Origin: Welwitschia mirabilis
Lineage: Eukaryota > Gnetophyta > Gnetopsida > Welwitschiales
Assembly (NCBI GenBank): GCA_051453625.1
Contig: JBOZIK010000001.1
Location: forward strand, 28,086,044 to 28,150,043
DNA length: 64,000 nucleotides
Direction of reading: 5' to 3'
The translations under genes were made by a program, and so were the position numbers. Below, piece after piece: positions 34,011 to 44,856 of this stretch (positions within the stretch are counted from its first letter, which is position 1; each line of letters starts with the position of its first letter). The notes beneath the pieces are model-generated. The model had not been told where the DNA came from, made no database searches, and saw only the letters and a program-made list of their open reading frames with translations.

Positions 34011-34830
34011 TTTGTATATTAATGGTTTGAAGCATAATTTACTTAGCATTAATCAAATTTGTGAAAACGGTCATAAGGTTGTTTTTTATTGCACTAAATG
34101 CAAAGTTAGACATGGTAAAATAAATAATATTATTCTTAAAGTAAAGAGAATAGGTAATATCTGTAGCATCGATCAATCATTTTATACTTATTATTTTCTC
34201 ATGTTAATTAAGAATAGCTTTGACGTAAATGTTTAGGTCATTTGAATTATGATTATTAGAAAATAAATTATCAAAGTAATTTCAAAAATGAATATCAAAA
34301 AATGTAATCTTTGTGATGCATTTCAAAAAGAAAAATAAATAAGAATATCATACAAAAGCAAAAACCTAGTTTCCACAACCATGCGTTTAGAGCTATATTA
34401 TATGAACTTGGTAGGGCCAGCTTAAATCTTAAGTTTAGGATATAATTACTTAAGATATACCTAAATTATCTTTCTTACCAATAAATCTAAAATGTATAGA
34501 CATTGGGTTAAAATATGAAATAATATTTAATATGAGAAAGGCTATACAATAAAGAAAATAAGAAGCAATCATGGTGGTGAGTTCAAAAATCATTTATTTG
34601 AAATGTATTGTATTTAAACTTGTATTGATAATCAATTCTTAGGCTTAAAACACTTAACAAAATGAAATTGCTAACAAAAAAAATAGATTCCTCTAAGAAA
34701 TGACAAGAATGATGTTAAATGATAAAGAGGTTCCAAAAACATTTTGGGCTGAAGTTGTTAGCACTACATGTTATACTATAAATAAAGTTTACCTTAGACT
34801 AGGTATGGATAAAACTCCTCATAAGTTATA
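34011..34830 (+). pseudogene. Copia-2 GAG-pre-integrase and integrase (partly deleted)
   Basis: At 34012-34236 an open stretch reads MYINGLKHNLLSINQICENG, the standard copia pre-integrase opening. The WH..LGH segment that should follow is shortened. A C..C remnant is seen near 34300-34315 (KKCNLCDAFQK). The core region retains an NLVGPA-like segment near 34405, and from 34680 NDKEVPKTFWAEVVSTTCY. The PQQNG block is largely lost near 34640-34670. Compared with Copia-1 there are several deletions and stops. Confidence 0.7.
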
Positions 34831-34885
34831 AAAAGGAATACAACCAAATATTTCTTACTTTAAAGTCTTCAGAAGTAAGTTTTAT

Positions 34886-36040
34886 ATGTTAAAGAATAGA
34901 GAACACCTAAGAAAATTTGAATCTAAGGCTGATGTTAGCACAAAATCTATAAATGTAAAAATTAATGATGTTAGCACAAAATCTATCCCTTCTAGTGATA
35001 AAGAAAACATATCTATAAGCACTTCCACAACAAAACAAAATTCTATCAAAAAGAAAGAATTAGTTCCAATAAAATAAGTAACTACTAAAAAGTGTAAAGA
35101 GCTAAAGGATCACCCTTTAGGATCTATCATTGGAGATGTTAGCTCAAAAATTAGAATAAGAAACTCTATGTAAAATTTTTATGCTGACATTTATTAAGTT
35201 TCATAAATTGAAGCTAATAAGTATGAAGAAGTAGAATCCCATGAAGAATGAATGATGAATATGGAAGATGAGTTGCAAAAATTTAAAAGAAATAATGTAT
35301 GAAAACTTGTAGAAAGGCCAAAGAAGAAAAATATTACTTGGACTAGGTGGATGTTTAAAAATAAATGTGATGAGGAAAACAGTGTTATTAAAAATAAACC
35401 AAAATTAGTAGTACAAGGGTACAACCAAATTAAAGGTATTGATGTTGATGACACTTTTTCTCCTATTGCAAGTCTTGATAGCATTAGAATGTTTTTATCT
35501 TATGCTACCTTTAAAAATATTAAAGTGTATTAAATGGATGTAAAGAGTGCCTTTTTAAATGGAATCCTAAGTGAAGAAGTGTATGTTAAACAACCGCAAG
35601 AGTTTGCATATCCTCATAAATTTGATCATGTGTATAAACTTAAGAAGGCTTTGTATGAGTTAAAAAAAGATCCAAAATCTTGATATAAAAAGTTAGCCAT
35701 ATTTTTAAATGAAAATGGTGATATCTATGAAATAACAGATAAAACTTTATTTATTAAGAACTTGAAAAAGAGTTTTATTATTATTCAAATTTGTTTGAAT
35801 GATATTATTTTTGGTTCCTCTAATAAAGTTTTATCAAAAAAAATTGTAAATATTATAACAACACACTTTGAGATGAGCATGCTTGATGAAGTTAGAATGT
35901 TTCTTGGGTTATAGATTTAGTAATCAAAGAATAGAATTTTTATTTCTCAATCTAAATATGTAGAGGATTTAATCAAATTATTTGGATTAGAAAATGCTAA
36001 AAAAACTAACAGACGTATGTTAAATTCTTGGAAAGTTAAT
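34886..36040 (+). pseudogene. Copia-2 reverse transcriptase
   Basis: After a serine/threonine-rich linker (34886-35077) the frame gives TWMF-like, NKPKLVVQGYNQIKGIDVDDTFSPIASLDSIRMFLSY (35390-35510 region), MDVKSAFLNGIL, VKQPQEF and KLKKALYELK. The catalytic strand follows as IQICLNDIIFGS near 35785-35820, where the YVDD box is C-L-N-D. MSMLDEVRMFLGL-like and NRIFISQSKYVEDLIK follow at 35870-35970, the Sirevirus pattern. Loss of the first catalytic Asp and multiple stops make it inactive. Confidence 0.82.
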
Positions 36041-36219
36041 CTAAAAGAAGATGGAAAATCAGTAGATTAGAAGCTTTATAGAAGTATGATTTGAAGTTTG
36101 TTATATCTAACTACAAGAAAATTAGATATTATGTTTAATCTTAGTGTATATGTAAGATATAAAAATCAATCAACAAAATTACATCTATAATCAATAAAAA
36201 GAATAATAAGATATATAAA

Positions 36220-36664
36220 AGGCACATGTGATTTTAGATTATGGTACCCAACAGAGACATCTTTTGATCTTATAAGATTTAGTGATGTAGATTGGATAGG
36301 AAAAGCACAATTGAGAATTATTTTCTATGAGGATCATACTTAGTAGGATGGGCTAATCAAAAGACAAAACTCAATTTCCCTTTCAATCATAGAAGCTGAG
36401 TATATATCAGCAGAGAACTGTTGTGCTCATATCCTTTAAATGAAGGAAATGCTAAAAGACTTTAGTGTAAATTCTAAATAGGTTCCTACTTTTTTTGATA
36501 ATGTTATTATAATAAATATTTCTAAAAATCCTATTCAACATTCTAGAATTAAACACATTGAAATAAACAAACATTTTCTTAGAGATTAATTTGAAAAAGA
36601 AAACATTTCTATAAATTTTATTAGTACAAATTATCAACTTGCTGATTCTTCACTAAACCTCTAA
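36220..36664 (+). pseudogene. Copia-2 RNase H and end of pol
   Basis: The frame contains FSDVDWIG, then SISLSIIEAEYISAENCCAH, where the AEYIA.. block holds the catalytic Glu. After FDN it reads IINISKNPIQHSRIKHIEIN, HFLRD..EKENISINFI and YQLAD. This ordered tail is diagnostic of Ty1/copia pol of the Sirevirus kind. The segment between FSDVDWIG and SLS is shortened. The 36720-36930 spacer that follows contains GTCGAC-like motifs similar to the LTR array. Confidence 0.8.
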
Positions 36665-36959
36665 ATTTTGATAATTTTCTTTGTCTTTGTAATAAAATGA
36701 AGGATATCTCTCTGTCTTCTAAAGGATTGAAAGGTAGTTAATTGGATCTATAATTTGGTTTACTAGATGTGGTTGGTTGACTAGATTAAAAACCCAGTCA
36801 CTCAGACCTTAAAGTATTGTAACCTATGTTTTGATGGATCGAATAAACCTCAAAAGCAATCGATTGGACCTGTAGGTTTATAGTATAGTAGAATCAGTGG
36901 TAGACCTAATTTCTTTATCAAATCTCACCTAATCACCCTTCTCTTTAAAATCTAGTAAT

Positions 36960-37706
36960 GTCCAAACCCTAATCATTATTTTCTAGCCACCTGTCTCTTT
37001 TAGATCTAGTGTTTTTTAAGGTTTCTTTCCTCCAAGCTCCTGCCAAGTCATTGGAATGTTTGAAGATCCCTTCAAAAGGTGAAGAAAGGAAGTTGCTAAT
37101 AAATATCCTTTCTATTTCTACTATGGAATGTCTCAAAAGGTAATAGAAAAGTTTTCTAAGAAGTTTAAAAAGAAGTTAGTGTGCCAAGAGAGGCTATTAC
37201 TATTGTAGAGCTTAGGAAACTTCAAGATGTATTTCAACTTTTGTGAGATCTAGATATTTCTTACTTTCTTGATGTTTTAGAACCTTCCTATCCTTTTCTC
37301 ACTAGGATGTTTTACAGTAATTCTTTTTCTAATTTAGACACTAATACCCTAAAAACTATGATTTTGGGAAAGAAGATGAAGATTACTATTAATCTAATTG
37401 TTATTTTTGCTAATCTTTTAAGAAGAGACTATGAGGAGTTTTTTTTCTCTTCATGAATCCATGAAAAACATAGCAAAGGTAATAAGGGAGCTTTGTAAAA
37501 AGTTTCATAGTTGGAAAACCACCCTTTCTACTTCTTTCCTTACTCCAAAGTATAGTTTTTTGCATTTGATGTTCACTTATAATTTCTTGCCTTTGGTTAG
37601 TTATCATGATGAGACTTTCAATTAAATGATACATTTGATATACTTGGTAAGAATTAGGCACTCTATTAATAACCCTGCCATCATGCTAAAAAATAATCTC
37701 TCAATT
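36960..37706 (+). pseudogene. Copia-2 third ORF, 5' part (interrupted by CACTA)
   Basis: It starts after the pol-ORF3 spacer. At 37250-37400 the frame reads ISYFLDVLEPSYPFLTRMFY, SN, NTLKTMILGKKMKI and then LLRRDYEEF, block for block the same as Copia-1 (17750-17500). The coding part is cut at 37706 by the CACTA element and resumes at 42599. By position it corresponds to the env-like ORF of Sireviruses. No membrane segment is convincing. Function unknown. Confidence 0.62.
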
Positions 37707-37935
37707 CAATATAAGAAAATAGGGGTTTTTAAGGCATTTATTAAATAAGCACCATAATTATAACACCAATTAACTTTTTTAAGGCATTCTTTATATAAAC
37801 TTCATAAAAGCTAGCATTGGGGATATTTTTAAGGCATTTATAGATAATGGTGTTAAATGTTTGTCATCTTTTAAGGTGCTTAACCAAATAAATGCCTTAA
37901 AAGTTATTATCTTTCAAGGTTTTTATTACGAAAGA
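37707..37935. repeat. CACTA left terminal and subterminal repeat region
   Basis: Terminal CAATATAAGAAA is followed by repeated AAGGCATTTAT-like units on both strands (near 37730, 37778, 37829, 37875 and 37893). Such short subterminal repeats are the transposase-binding region in CACTA elements. Confidence 0.82.
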
Positions 37936-38054
37936 TACTGTAGAAGCTAAACCTCAAAAATATAACCAAGCCTTGTCAAAAACGAAACCATGTATTGTGC
38001 ACTTGAGTGAAACTAAAAACCTCACGCACCTTATCAGAAGTGAAACCATCATAT

Positions 38055-38195
38055 GAGTTTCTTTGAAGAACAAGCGCGGGCAGCTTCGCTTGCTTCAACA
38101 TCACGTGCATTTCTTTGAAGACACAGTGTGGGCTTCTTCAACATCGCACACGTTTCTTGGAAGACAAAACGTGAGCTACTTCACCTCTCATCTTG
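38055..38195. repeat. CpG-rich imperfect tandem repeat in CACTA
   Basis: Three units begin TTTCTTTGAAGA / TTTCTTTGAAGAC / TTTCTTGGAAGAC, each followed by a GC-rich part and CTTCAACATC(A/G) or CTTCACC. Spacing is about 50, 43 and 35 bp. The local CpG and GC content (e.g. AAGCGCGGGC) is far above the rest of the window. Confidence 0.65.
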
Positions 38196-38624
38196 GCGCT
38201 TCTGATTTTGGTTGCCTTAACACCCTTCTTTCACATTGTACATTGCCCTAATGCCCCTCGTTCATGAAGCTCCTGCGTTTAGGTCTCTTGCATTAAGAAT
38301 CGGCTCTCCTACATCTCCTGTGTCATGAATCATTCACAGTTAGCATGGTGAATTACCAACGAATTGCTTAGTCACTGTACTTTAGTTTTATAATTATTAT
38401 TATTTACAATTATTATTGTTTCGTTTTACTCTATGAGAGAATGGTAACACAAGAATTGAAGGAAGCACAACAAGAGCCTTGTTTCTAATAACACTTAACC
38501 ATATCTCAATTTTCTGTTAGATTAGTTAAGGAATAAAGTGCCTCTTATGAGAAAGTGTTTGGCTTAATGCAGGAATTAAAGGAAGTACAACAAGAGCTTC
38601 TTGTATTTTTTTTAATTCACGGAT

Positions 38625-38708
38625 TGCAGGTGCCATTGTAGTATCAAAGTATTTAGGAACTATATTATTAGTGGCAAATTTTAAAAATAGTAAGAAGAAA
38701 CAAAGGGG
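38625..38708 (+). pseudogene. Captured exon, copy 1, resembling plant O-fucosyltransferase family
   Basis: The sequence after a pyrimidine-rich stretch reads IAGAIVVSKYLGTILLVANF then KNSKKKQRG and stops at a good splice donor (GGGGTAAGTT). The pattern (I.DAIVVS.[YFL]LGATL..P..) is that of the early exon of plant O-fucosyltransferase/mannan-synthesis-related proteins, as I remember the family. The splice acceptor AG is mutated (TTCACG). The exon recurs at 40251-40338. It is probably a host-gene fragment carried by the transposon. No complete gene is present. Confidence 0.45.
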
Positions 38709-40250
38709 TAAGTTCTTCATTTGTACTTTTCCCTCTGTGTTTATTAGATTGAGTGATTGATCACAGTTATCCATTTGGTGTTCTTATTACCTTTGATGTT
38801 TCTTATCTTGGAAACCAATGGATTGGGATTTAAGAAAGAGAAAAGTGAAGGGATTCGTATTTGGTGTGAAGGTTAATCCGCCTCGTTGTCCTTGTGGTTT
38901 GCATTTTACTTTTCCTTATTCTGTTTTGCCAGTGAATCACTTAACTCTTTATTTTTTTCTTATAATTAGAATTTGCATGGCATTTGTTTCATGTCAATGT
39001 CAAAATTGTGTCCATGTGGAATAGGATATATGATTAATCTTATCCCTTAACTAGAGGCACTACTAGAAAGCAAAAGAAAACAAAAACCACCAGTGAAACG
39101 AGCACAAAAGAAAAATGGTGTGTTGTTGGATTTTCTTTTTCATTTCTCTATTAGTTTTCCTAATTTACATGTATTATTAAAACTCATTCTTTCTTTGATG
39201 TTGATAGATATTTACAGATTTACAAGACCAATGCGACTAGTGCATTACATGCTCAACAAAAAATGTAAGACAGAGAGGTTTATGATATGAATGCATTTCG
39301 CATTTCATCTATATTTCCAATTTATTGGTCAATTGTTTGTTAACTTGTTTTATGTAGGAATTAGATACATATCAACAGACGTTTAAATCTTTATATGTAA
39401 ATAGTATTCTCCTTAAGAAGGAGTGTCCCAAAATTAAAAAAAATGCAAGACCTACAAAGGATAGTAATAGTCTTAAATTTTCCTCCTTTTCTAAAGATTT
39501 GAATAATAGTATTAAATATGAAGGTTCTTAACCTAAAACATTCTATAAAATAATTAGTTTCAAAATTTCCCTTTCTGTCACAAGTAAATAATGATCATAT
39601 AATGAATGCAAAAGAAAAAGAAGAATTATAGGGGGGGATAGAAACTAATGAATAAAAATCCTTTTCTTCTAGATTTTAATGTTCCATTAGAATATCCATT
39701 CTATGCATAGGAATGTTCTAAATCCCCTATTAAATTGAACTTAATGAACACTTGTGCTATTACCACTGTAGCTGCAACCACTCCTTCACAACAATGCACT
39801 TCTATATTAAATTTAAACAATGCTATAACAGAATGTTAAAAAAAAAGAATGGATCATATGAGATTAAAATCAGTTACTAATTTAGCTAAGAAAAGAGCAA
39901 ATAATAGACCATTATCATTGAAACTTAAATATGATATTTAAAGACAAGATTTACTTCATTTCTTTTGAGTTATAATCTTTTAGAGAAAATCTTCATCCAA
40001 TAACTTCTTGTAGCGAACAAGTTTAGATTATCCTCAATAATAAAGTCCAGTATTCTCTAAAGATGTCTTCCTTAAACTTTTGCTTTAACCTGAATGTTTT
40101 TGTTCTGATTAGAAACCTGATTTGTATTTAGCTATTTATCAAGCTTTTATGGTAAACCTTAAATTATTTAAGCACTGTTTTTCTCTTCATCTAAGCAAAT
40201 GCATGTATGGACATTTAACTAAGCTTTTTGTTTTTTTTTTTGGTTCATAG
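38709..40250. other. CACTA interior, unrecognised gene-like sequence
   Basis: Short open stretches occur (for example 38818-39024, with a Cys-rich CPCGLHF and CQCQNCVHVE; and 39093-39290), and a Lys/Ser-rich stretch near 39360-39530. I do not recognise a family. Composition is more balanced than in the surrounding retroelements. It could be further captured exons and introns. Confidence 0.35.
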
Positions 40251-40338
40251 ATTGCAGATGCTATTGTAGTATCAAAGTGCTTGGGAGCTATATTATTAGT
40301 GGCAAATTTTAAAAAAGGTAAGAAGGAACCAAAGGGGT
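40251..40338 (+). pseudogene. Captured exon, copy 2, resembling plant O-fucosyltransferase family
   Basis: This is the second copy of the exon at 38625, with flanking intron sequence on both sides (about 100 bp alike). It reads IADAIVVSKCLGAILLVANF followed by KKGKKEPKG. It is preceded by a T-run and an intact acceptor (GGTTCATAG) and followed by a donor (GGGGTAAGCA). The ADAIVVS..LGA..LV residues fit the O-fucosyltransferase pattern better than copy 1. No neighbouring exon of that family was recognised, so assignment is tentative. Confidence 0.48.
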
Positions 40339-42300
40339 AAGCATGATAATATTCCTTTTTTATGTTTTCATTTTTTGAATGACTGCAGGCACTGACTATG
40401 CTTCTTTTAGGAGCATCTACAAAAGAATTGTGCTTATAATTTATAGATTAAATATTGCTATAAATATATGAATTCTAGCAAGCATGTTTCTAATATGGTT
40501 TCATAGTTTAAATAGTTGTGTCTAGCTTGCAAACGTTTGTTGTTGACAAGGTACTATTTATTTGCTCGAAAGCCACAGAATCAATTTTTACTTAACATGA
40601 ATTCCTATAAGAGAATAACTTTTGCTACATTTTTGGCATTACAAGGTCTACAAAATGAAGAAACTATTTTGGGATTGAAAGCTTCATTAAAATTTCACTA
40701 ATTTTGTAATTACTATTTATGTTGTAAAAGTAAGTCCTCTCGAAAGCTTTAGGAATAAATCTTTTGCATTATCTGCTTAGATGCCCCTTTGGATTTTTAC
40801 ATGGATATTTCAATAACAAATTACCTAAAAAACTAGCATGCAATTAGCACACAAAGGACTATCTTAGACTAGTAAATGCTTTCAAGAGAATAACAAGAAA
40901 GAGTAAGAGTTCCTTTTCTTTCATTTGAGATTGTTCAATGAAATAACCTCATCCTCTACCTATGTTTTACATTAAACAATTTTGAACGATTGCCAGTAAA
41001 GCTAAATGGTAAAAAGGAAAGCTAGCAAACAACTATTTTAGAAGTATAGATGTGAAAGTAATATATCTATAATGTAACAACATGACATGCCCAAGGACAA
41101 AAGCATTCAATAATAGTACTTTGAGTAATATATGACAAGAAATGCACATTCTAAAAAAAAGGTAAACCTTTGGATTAAAAATCTTACCTTTAATAGATAA
41201 AGAAAAAAGATGCCTGGGTATTTAAATGTAGATAGTGAAAAAGGCCACAATATTTTCAGACAAAAAAGGATGGCAAACATATAATTCTGAGCCTTGGGTA
41301 TTACAAGTGACGAATTGCCAAATGGAACTTCAGTCCAAATGATTAGTGCAACACTACTTAAGGAATAGTATTATGATGTTATTGAATGACTTTTCATGTA
41401 ATCACTGATCCTTATTATATTGTGTTCAGCTTTATGAAATTCATTGATAGAAAAGTATTTTCTAGAGTGTTCAAATGTAAAGCTTTCATAGGGGTTCCTC
41501 TTAAACATGTCTTTTATAGAAACCATTTCTAATTACTTTAGCAAATTTTATTTATGATTCTGTATGAGATGAAGTTCTTGTTATTGTGCCCTTGACTTCA
41601 ATTTTCTACTAAAAGCATCTACTCTAGACCAATGGAACGTGAATTTATTCTTAGAGTAAAGAAAAATGAGATCTCTATAGTTGGAACAATTTTTTCAGGA
41701 AATCTACCATGTAAAATGACAAATTTTTTTTGATGAGGAATATTTCACAAATGCGAGTAGCAAACTAACATGATTTTTTAATCATCTTAAGTATACTGGA
41801 AATTTTCGAACAGGCAATAATACTGACAGCATTTACAATATGCTTTTTACAATTTACATCAACCTTGAATATATAGCGTAATTCCATTCTACTTTTAAGG
41901 AATAAGATATTAATCAATAAATTTAAATATATGATTATGACTTTGTCTCATGCATAACTTCACAGAGAAGCATTATAGAAAATATGTTTTTAAGACACAT
42001 GTTTGATGGACCACAAGTTAAAAACTTCAGCTAGAAATGTCCAGTATGCAATCTATATGGACTTCTAGTTTCTTTCAAGGCAATGTGTTAAGAATGAAAC
42101 TTAGAACCTCTAGTAAAGGAGGCTGTTGTGCATTTTAAGGAGCTTGGATTTACTGCCCTTCACATTAATTTAAGGGCAATAGATAAAAATAAGAGTAAAA
42201 CACCTAGGCCTAGGCAATAGATGGAAATAAGACTAAAACACAATCAAATTTATGCACACAATTTACAAAAGCTTAGCAGATAATAGGCACAATCACAACT
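40339..42300. other. CACTA interior, no recognisable gene
   Basis: About 2 kb without a convincing reading frame on either strand. One 61-codon stretch at 40516-40701 has no recognised motif. The text resembles intron or intergenic DNA. No transposase residues were seen. Confidence 0.45.
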
Positions 42301-42329
42301 GTAGAAAATTTTTATTTTTAATTTGCAGG

Positions 42330-42595
42330 TGAGGCAATTTAAGGCGTTTATCTGGAAAATGCCTTAAGAGGCATTTTGAGGCGTTTACATGATAAACACC
42401 ACAAAAGAAAAGCATTTTAAACTTTTTAAGGCATTTTTTAAAGAAACAGTGCCAAATCCCTTTTGAGTCATTTTTTTGTATAAACACTGCAAAAGAAGTG
42501 TTTTGTAAATAAATGCCTCAAAAGCCTTTAAGGTATTTTTTAATACCTTTTAAGTTATTTTCAAAATGCCTTAAAAACCTATATTTCTTGTAGTG
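42330..42595. repeat. CACTA right subterminal and terminal repeat region
   Basis: Dense AAGGCATTT / AAATGCCTTAA units in both orientations (near 42337, 42355, 42425, 42512 and 42564) lead to the terminal TTTCTTGTAGTG. It mirrors the left end. Confidence 0.85.
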
Positions 42596-42598
42596 ATT

Positions 42599-43000
42599 AA
42601 AGTATCATAGGATTGAGGCTCTCCCATTCTGAGTGTTGATTGCCAACATCTATCATTAGTATAGAGTCTAGTTTATTTCAAAGCTAAAAATCCTTAACCT
42701 CATGTTAGCTATTAGATTATAACATTATCTCACATGAATATAATTGTCAATTTTAAGAAATATTTAAAATATCCTTCTCTAAAGCAAGCCTCACTAGAGG
42801 AGACTCTTTCATACCTGAAGAGAATAGAGTCTCATATCAGACATATGAAAGAAACTCTGATTGTAGTTGGATATGAAATTATAGAAACCTCAGAGGAAGA
42901 TAAAAGCTTAGCATAATAGGATATCGAAGAAGAGAAAGAAGAAGAAGATTCTAAATAAGGATCAGAGAAGGAATTAGAGGGGTCTAATTAATCTTCTTTC
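42599..43000 (+). pseudogene. Copia-2 third ORF, 3' part
   Basis: This resumes the ORF cut by the CACTA element. At 42734-42916 an open stretch includes SLEETLSYLKRIESHIRHMK, probably helical, and ends in an acidic tail (SEEDKS, then EEEKEEEDS near 42925-42955). Copia-1 has the matching VNSFMSRQIDVYNMHMKES and acidic tail near 17000-16790. The shared helical-then-acidic end argues that this is a real, once-selected gene. Stops at 42917 and later. Confidence 0.58.
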
Positions 43001-43415
43001 ATTACTTATGTTTTTTTGAATTTTTCATGCTTATGTATCTTCTCTCCTTTATCATTAATGTCAAAGGGGAAGAATTAGTTCATTGTTGGTTCTAATTTGT
43101 TTAATTGTATCTACTCTTAATGAGCATTTTCTAATGTAGTTTTAAATTTTTAGTAATAAATCTGCACCATGTTATCATTTTTATCTTACATTTTTTAGTG
43201 CACATCTCTTTAATCATGAACTACAATTTTTGTTATATATTATGATTAGTTAATTCATAATTAAAATGTTGTTTAACACATATATTTTGTAATCTTTATG
43301 CCTTTCAAATTGTTTTACAAATTTTTTTTAATTATGGCACAAGTTAAAAACTCTCTAAAACTGTCTCATTTGATATATATGTTTAGTATCACATGCAAAT
43401 GTAATGGGCATTTTC

Positions 43416-43430
43416 GAGGGGGTGGGGGGA
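43416..43430 (+). promoter_or_regulatory. Copia-2 upstream purine tract (possible auxiliary polypurine tract)
   Basis: A GAGGGGGTGGGGGGA run about 50 bp before the 3' LTR. The expected tract directly at the LTR (ATGAGAT) is badly decayed. Copia-1 has a shorter G-run in the same context, so the position is conserved while the run has expanded here. Confidence 0.5.
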
Positions 43431-43481
43431 AGCTATTTTTTAAATCAATATTTTTAACTAAGAATAAGTTTTCTATGAGAT

Positions 43482-44856
43482 TATTGAATATTATTTGTTA
43501 AGTTGATATTAAGCTAATGTTTTTCATTTAGAAAAACATGTTGTATCTTATGCAGAAAATATTAATCATTATAATTCAAATGTTAAAATAATTTTTGATA
43601 ATTTGAAACAAAACCTATCAATTTTTATATCCTCTAAGGGATCGATTGGATTTCAAAGGGGTTAACCACATTTGAAGCTTACATAGAAATAAACTAAATT
43701 TAAAGGAGCCAACTAGACCTATGCATCTAATACTTCTTAGTCAATTATTAAGAGGTTAACTAAATTCTTGAGGAATCAACTAAACCTAAACATTAAACTT
43801 TTATAACTAATCATTAAGGGATTAACTGGATTCCTGAGGGTTAACCATACTTAGAGTGGTATTCACCCTTTATCAGTAAGGAGTTGAATGGACATTTATT
43901 GGGTCTACTAGACCTAAAGCAGAAAATAGTATTGCAATTTTTCCTAATTAATGAAGTGACCAGATGAATATGCGGGTGACTAAATAAGCAGTTAACTAGA
44001 TCCTAAGGGGTTAATTAGATATGAAGCCATAAGAAACAAGGATTAATCACAAAAACATGAGGGTAACTGATTTTAGTAACGATACCAATTGGGATTAACT
44101 AGACTTTTGAGCATTCGACTAGTCACAATGAAAATTGAATTTTTTTAGCCATTATGAACCTATTTTTTTGTCTATTATAAGACCTTTTTTACTTGTAAAA
44201 ACCCTAAAAGTATTATATTATATATTTGCCATAATTCAAAATAACTGTACCACTTTTAAATATTATGATATCATTTGTTATACTCATTGGCATTCTTTCT
44301 ACTTGACCAAAGTCAAACCAAAGCTATGGTTACCATTGTACACTTGGTTAATTTGATTGCACTATATGCATTTAAATTATATCATCTTATTAATCAGTGT
44401 AGAAATACTATTCTTGAACCAAAAATAGGGTGAAACCTATGCATTTTGGCATACCAATATTAGCATCTTACTTTCTTGTAAAAGGTTAGACTGGGCCTCA
44501 AAAAAGTCTAATTGTAAAGGTTATAAGTGAACTTGGAATATTTAGAAAGAGATTAATGAAGATCAAAATCAAGATTGAATAAAAGGTAATCATTGAGCGT
44601 AAAGTATGGGGTTTCATGAATGACTATAAATCTTGTATGCTTCTCATTGGTATTTCTGTGCTTTTTGTTCTTTAGTTTTTTAGAATAGTTTCAATTTTAT
44701 TTGGATAAGGTTTTAGTGTTTATTTCAAGTAAACTATTTTTATGAAGTTATTTGATTAAAATTTTAAATTCTATTCATACCCCTCCATATACCCTCCTCC
44801 CCTCCGCCCCCGTCTCCCCTACCCCTAATCCCGCATCTAGAATTCTGAATCCTATA
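43482..44856 (+). repeat. Copia-2 3' LTR
   Basis: It starts TATTGAATATTATTTG (from TGTTGAGTTATTATTTG) and ends GAATCCTATA (from GGTCCTACA), about 1.37 kb. It is longer than the 5' LTR because a C-rich stretch (44780-44834) has expanded just before the conserved CTAGAA terminus. It carries the family's GTCGAC-like array in decayed form (TCAACT, TTAACC variants dominate), showing advanced CpG loss. Confidence 0.84.

Larger units (their letters stand above)
37707..42595. mobile_element. CACTA (En/Spm-type) DNA transposon, non-autonomous, 4889 bp
   Basis: The right end is TTTCTTGTAGTG, the complement of CACTACAAGAAA, the canonical CACTA terminus. The left end CAATATAAGAAA is a slightly decayed partner, and the terminal repeats extend inward through GG-TTTTTAAGGCATTT on both sides. 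The element is flanked by the 3-bp duplication ATT (37704-37706 and 42596-42598), as expected for this superfamily. Joining the flanks restores the order seen in the uninterrupted sister Copia-1 (about 17150-17060). I found no TNPA/TNPD-like transposase, so it is probably mobilised in trans. It is richer in CpG than its surroundings and holds gene-like pieces. Confidence 0.93.
30791..44856 (+). mobile_element. Copia-2, Sirevirus-type Ty1/copia retrotransposon carrying a CACTA transposon
   Basis: 5' LTR 30791-32120, tRNA-iMet-type primer site, gag, protease, GAG-pre-integrase, integrase, RT, RNase H, third ORF (split by the CACTA element) and 3' LTR 43482-44856. Without the 4.9-kb CACTA it is about 9.2 kb, ordinary for a Sirevirus. 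The flanking pentamers ATTAA (30786-30790) and ATGCA (44857-44861) agree at only three positions, so the target duplication is not convincing. It is inserted in Gypsy-3 gag. Confidence 0.85.
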
